Under the pieces are notes generated by a model, which did no database searches, had not been told where the DNA came from, and was given only the letters and a program-made list of their open reading frames with translations. A stretch of 64,000 bases of DNA. It comes from Ferrovibrio sp. MS7 (GTDB taxonomy: Bacteria; Pseudomonadota; Alphaproteobacteria; Ferrovibrionales; Ferrovibrionaceae). Shown here piece after piece: positions 61,635-64,000 of the stretch; position 1 is the first letter of the stretch; each line of letters opens with the position of its first letter. Both the position numbers and the translations under genes were made by a program. The DNA lies in NCBI RefSeq assembly GCF_038404985.1, contig NZ_JBBKBA010000002.1, positions 434,001-498,000 of the forward strand, in the 5' to 3' direction.

Positions 61635-62018
61635 TCAGCGTCTGGTCGCGGCTTCGGAAATCGCCCGCGTCAACTCGGCAATATCCGCCACTGTGACCTC
61701 GGCGTTTCCATCCAACAGGATGCGGAATTTCTCGACAAGTTCGGCCCGGGCCTTCTGTTGGGCTGTTTGCTTCGGCATATCCGCCCAATCGAAAAGGTCG
61801 ATAAAGCCGACCTTCAGCGCCTCGGCAATCTCGAACACCGTTGACAGCCGTGTCGAGGAAAACCCGCGCTCGATATTCGACACGGTATCAACGCTCTTAC
61901 CGATTATTTCGGCCAGGTCTTCCTGACTGAGCTTTCGCTCCTTGCGGAGCGCCTTGATCCGGCGGCCCAATGCCTTTTGGCGAGCCTCGGCCGGTGTCGA
62001 TTTACTGCGTTTGTCCAT
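61635..62018 (-). CDS. XRE-family transcriptional repressor, copy B
   Basis: 127 residues, 24 shorter than copy A at the N-terminus. HTH: LGRRIKALRKERKLSQEDLAEII, SVDTVSNIERG, FEIAEALKVGFIDLF; helical C-terminus ending ELTRAISEAATRR. ATG at 62018, one base from the same 18-bp palindrome as in copy A. The recognition-helix region SVDT(V/I)SN(I/V)ERG is nearly unchanged between copies, fitting the identical operator. Cross-regulation of the two modules is therefore likely. Confidence 0.88.
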   Translation of the reverse strand: MDKRSKSTPAEARQKALGRRIKALRKERKLSQEDLAEIIGKSVDTVSNIERGFSSTRLSTVFEIAEALKVGFIDLFDWADMPKQTAQQKARAELVEKFRILLDGNAEVTVADIAELTRAISEAATRR

Positions 62019-62019
62019 G

Positions 62020-62146
62020 CCCGAATGTCGTTTCGGGCTGCCCCCTTAACCACCGAGGAAAACTACGGAAATGCCACTTGACCGGAGATATACTCCGAGG
62101 ATAATTGCGACAAATTGGTCGAGAAACGTCACAATCCGGCATTTCC
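62020..62146. promoter_or_regulatory. XRE operator and looped inverted repeat, copy B
   Basis: CCCGAATGTCGTTTCGGG (62020-62037) is identical to copy A. Further right GGAAATGCC (62067-62075) and GGCATTTCC (62138-62146) are perfect inverted repeats 62 bp apart, with a TTGACC...GATAAT promoter candidate (62079-62084 and 62099-62104 approximately) directly after the left arm, pointing to the hydrolase. The arrangement is conserved with copy A, the sequence between is not. Confidence 0.6.
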
Positions 62147-62237
62147 CTCCGAATCGAGGCCCGCCGGAGACACAAGCATCTCTACATAACTCTGCGTCGC
62201 GTTTCTATTTCATCTCTTGCATCATGGAGAAACATTC

Positions 62238-63077
62238 ATGCGACAGTTCGTAATGTTTATATTTGCAATGATCGTCACTGCTTTCTCAGGCATCAGCTAC
62301 TCCCACGCCCAATCCAAGGAAAATGTCACTTACCCAAATGTAGTGATTCCAGGACTAGGTGGGGCTGTTACCGTGTACGCGGGCATCTATAAGCCTCGCG
62401 GGAACGGCCCTTTCCCAGCCGTCATTGTCCTGCATGGCTGCGGCGGCACCGATTATAATCACAAGGCTTGGGCCGAGCGTTTGGTGTCATGGGGTTATGT
62501 GGCACTTGTCCCTGATAGCTTTATGTCTCGCGGGCACAAGAGCATCTGTACTCAGACTACTGTTGTAACGCCGGAAATGCGGGTTTCCGATATCATGGGC
62601 AGCACTGAGTACCTTGCCGGCCTGCCATATGTGGCAAAGGACAAGATTGGCCTGGTCGGATTTTCACATGGCGGCTGGACTGTCATGAAGGCCGTACAGG
62701 AAAGATATCAATTAAAGTCTTTCGGCATCCGAGGGGCTGTCGCCTACTACCCTTACTGCAATCCAAAGCAGGATTCGAAAATCAGCATCCCACTCCTTAT
62801 CCTCATTGGAGAGGATGACAGCTGGACTCCGGCGCCTCTCTGCCGCGAACTGCAGGCAAACGACAATCTAAAGTCAGCAGCCCCTACTGAAATGGTTTTC
62901 TACCCCAACACGTATCACAGCTTCGACCGGCCTGAGCGCATCACTGAAGTGGATGGCTGGAGCGTTGGGGGTGGTGTGAAAAAGCACAAGATTGGTGGCA
63001 ATCCAGTAGCGGCAGAAGATTCATTCAAAAGAAGCAAGGCATTTTTTGAGCGGGTATTCTCTGCCGCTAATAATTGA
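62238..63077 (+). CDS. dienelactone-hydrolase-family exported protein, copy B
   Basis: 279 residues from the ATG at 62238 (GGAGAAA upstream). A signal peptide ends SHAQS (about 22-26). Alpha/beta hydrolase core: VIVLHGCGGTDYNHK (62-76), nucleophile elbow GFSHGGW (141-147, S143), ILIGEDDSWTP (188-198) for the acid, YHSFDRPERI for the catalytic His. Two free Cys in the HGCGG and SICTQ loops. It is the intact counterpart of the pseudogene at 29839-30505 and a distant homologue of the lipoprotein at 28912. It is likely under control of the XRE region just upstream. Substrate unknown. Confidence 0.88.
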   Translation: MRQFVMFIFAMIVTAFSGISYSHAQSKENVTYPNVVIPGLGGAVTVYAGIYKPRGNGPFPAVIVLHGCGGTDYNHKAWAERLVSWGYVALVPDSFMSRGHKSICTQTTVVTPEMRVSDIMGSTEYLAGLPYVAKDKIGLVGFSHGGWTVMKAVQERYQLKSFGIRGAVAYYPYCNPKQDSKISIPLLILIGEDDSWTPAPLCRELQANDNLKSAAPTEMVFYPNTYHSFDRPERITEVDGWSVGGGVKKHKIGGNPVAAEDSFKRSKAFFERVFSAANN

Positions 63078-63243
63078 GGCTAGCCCATCCAATCGAGCAT
63101 CCGACGTTAAAAACAGCCACTTAGTAGAAATGATGTAAAATGCACTCAAGCATATGATTGGAAGATTTACCCATCTTCCCTGAGAAGATACCGTGAAATT
63201 ACCATAAATTTTGAGATTATCCGCAGGCCCATGCCCGGACACA

Positions 63244-63601
63244 TCAATGCTGATGCGAATGGCCGGCATGCGCTTGGGCCAGGGGGCCAAAGGAATGGGC
63301 TTCCGTGGCCTGCTCGCAGAGGTTTGCCTCGATCTGCACTGTCACGTGATCGGTAATAGCCGAATATCCGCTGCCGATCGGCCGGGCGTCGGCCGATACG
63401 GATTGCTACCAGCGAGATGGCAAGAGCTGCCGAGTCGGTGAACATATGCGTAGCGTCGGAAATGAGCGCCAGACTGTTGGTCAGAATGCCGCCGACAACT
63501 TTAGCTATCAGGAAAGTTGTGGTGAGGCCTAGGGCCCACCAGATCGGTCGCTCGCTCTGGCCTTCGATTTTGACGCGATTATGGTCATGTCCCACACCCA
63601 T
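63244..63601 (-). pseudogene. cation diffusion facilitator (CzcD-like) with internal deletion
   Basis: On the minus strand the first 84 codons read as the N-terminus of a CDF exporter: SERPIWWALGLTTTFLIAKVVGG, ISDATHMFTDSAALAISLVAI (metal-binding H and D of helix II) and RRPADRQRIFGYYR. The next bases, in another frame, read DHVTVQIEANLCEQATEAH and end HAGHSHQH, the C-terminus of the same family. About 200 central codons are missing, with a frameshift at the junction near 63350. It cannot make a working transporter. Confidence 0.8.
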
Positions 63602-63694
63602 ATTGTCCTCACAAGGTTAGTGGCCATGCCGGTGACGAATATCCGGGTAATGTTGCAAGCATTGCTTCGTAAGCGCGTTTGAGTTTCATCCTGT

Positions 63695-64000
63695 CTATAT
63701 ATTTGACGATCGCAACCTATCTAAAATCTGCTCCATCTGGTCGATCTCCCCCTGTTGGCCCTTGATGATCTGCCGGCACAAATCGGCTAGTTCGGCATCG
63801 GTGATGTTGGCCTCACGGCACATCAGGATGGCGCCCGAATGATGCGGAATCATGGAGCGCACGAATTCGGCATTCCCGACGGCTGCCTGTGTGCGCATGC
63901 CGACATAGCTGCCAATGAACACGAGTGCAGCCACGGCAACGATCGTCCAGTTCAGACGCTGTATGGGGAACATCGAGCGCATGGCGACAAGCATGACGAG
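63695..64000 (-). CDS. DUF305 protein, 5' end beyond the window
   Basis: The minus-strand frame is open to the window edge, with LNWTIVAVAALVFIGSYVGM as a membrane helix and VGNAEFVRSMIPHHSGAILMCREANITDAEL, the DUF305 hallmark M-IPHHSGAI (about residues 47-56 of the visible part), plus ADLCRQIIKGQQGEIDQME. DUF305 proteins are membrane-anchored, often near copper or other metal resistance genes. An ATG at 63994 exists, but the family usually has further helices before this one, so the real start is likely outside. It is next to the CDF remnant on the same strand. Confidence 0.85.
   Translation of the reverse strand, partial: LVMLVAMRSMFPIQRLNWTIVAVAALVFIGSYVGMRTQAAVGNAEFVRSMIPHHSGAILMCREANITDAELADLCRQIIKGQQGEIDQMEQILDRLRSSNI

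Larger units (their letters stand above)
57866..63077 (+). repeat. duplicated recombinase/DUF3768/XRE module, copy B
   Basis: Begins with TTGCCAAGTCG at 57866, as copy A does at 24440, and repeats its gene order in the same orientation. Differences from copy A: the 'ALFQG' protein has an additional N-terminal domain, an extra 62-residue gene is present (60780), and the XRE control region leads straight into an intact hydrolase. The outer right boundary is near 63077. Confidence 0.85.

Overview
The window is about 62-65% GC DNA from an alphaproteobacterium. I infer Rhodospirillales or a close relative from the protein flavour (NodT-type outer-membrane lipoprotein, class II fumarase, ChrB, DmeR-like sensor, DUF3768). 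The genus cannot be fixed from the sequence alone. No phage structural genes, conjugation genes, CRISPR array or intact rRNA/tRNA genes are visible.

Positions 1-9.9 kb look like ordinary chromosome: a metallo-beta-lactamase-fold protein cut by the window edge, a hybrid sensor kinase, a MacA-MacB-NodT tripartite exporter operon, a TauE/SafE permease and fumarase C. At 9908-9952 lies the 3' part of a tRNA-Arg(CCG) gene on the minus strand, followed by a P4-type tyrosine integrase of lower GC. From here to the end of the window the DNA reads as a mosaic genomic island.

The island cargo is metal and metalloid resistance. 11.5-14.5 kb: chromate (ChrA, ChrB and a second ChrB-C-domain protein). 14.5-24.4 kb: a tightly coupled heavy-metal RND efflux operon with a HupE permease, a membrane anchor, a DUF3240 protein and a small lipoprotein, divergent from a CsoR/RcnR-family sensor and an NreB-like MFS exporter with a His-rich tail (nickel/cobalt inferred). 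32.9-38.3 kb: arsenic (Acr3, two unrelated arsenate reductases, two ArsR proteins, an MFS protein and a flavoprotein). 38.5-51.5 kb: a CzcCBA system, a MerR regulator, a Zn/Cd/Pb-type P-ATPase and a DsbB-DsbA pair. This last block is bracketed by two copies of the 3' end of a dnaE2 (error-prone polymerase) gene.

The most unusual feature is a module present twice in the same orientation, at 24440-30505 and 57866-63077. Each copy encodes a tyrosine recombinase reduced to its catalytic domain, a nitrilase-fold protein without the catalytic glutamate, a series of small proteins of unknown function, a DUF3768 protein, a convergent XRE repressor with an 18-bp operator identical in both copies, and an alpha/beta hydrolase (a pseudogene in the first copy). 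The two copies have diverged but keep gene order, a near-consensus promoter and the repressor control region. They flank the arsenic and zinc/cadmium loci.

The spaces between modules carry less familiar genes: a transglutaminase-like protein and a trypsin-like protease (30.7-32.7 kb), a possible HUH-type replication-initiator relative with an AlpA-type regulator (51.6-53.0 kb), a RES/Xre toxin-antitoxin pair (53.8-55.2 kb), a tRNA-Gly(CCC) 3' fragment (55.4 kb) and a CoiA-like nuclease (55.6 kb). The right edge holds a CDF transporter with an internal deletion and a DUF305 protein cut by the window end.
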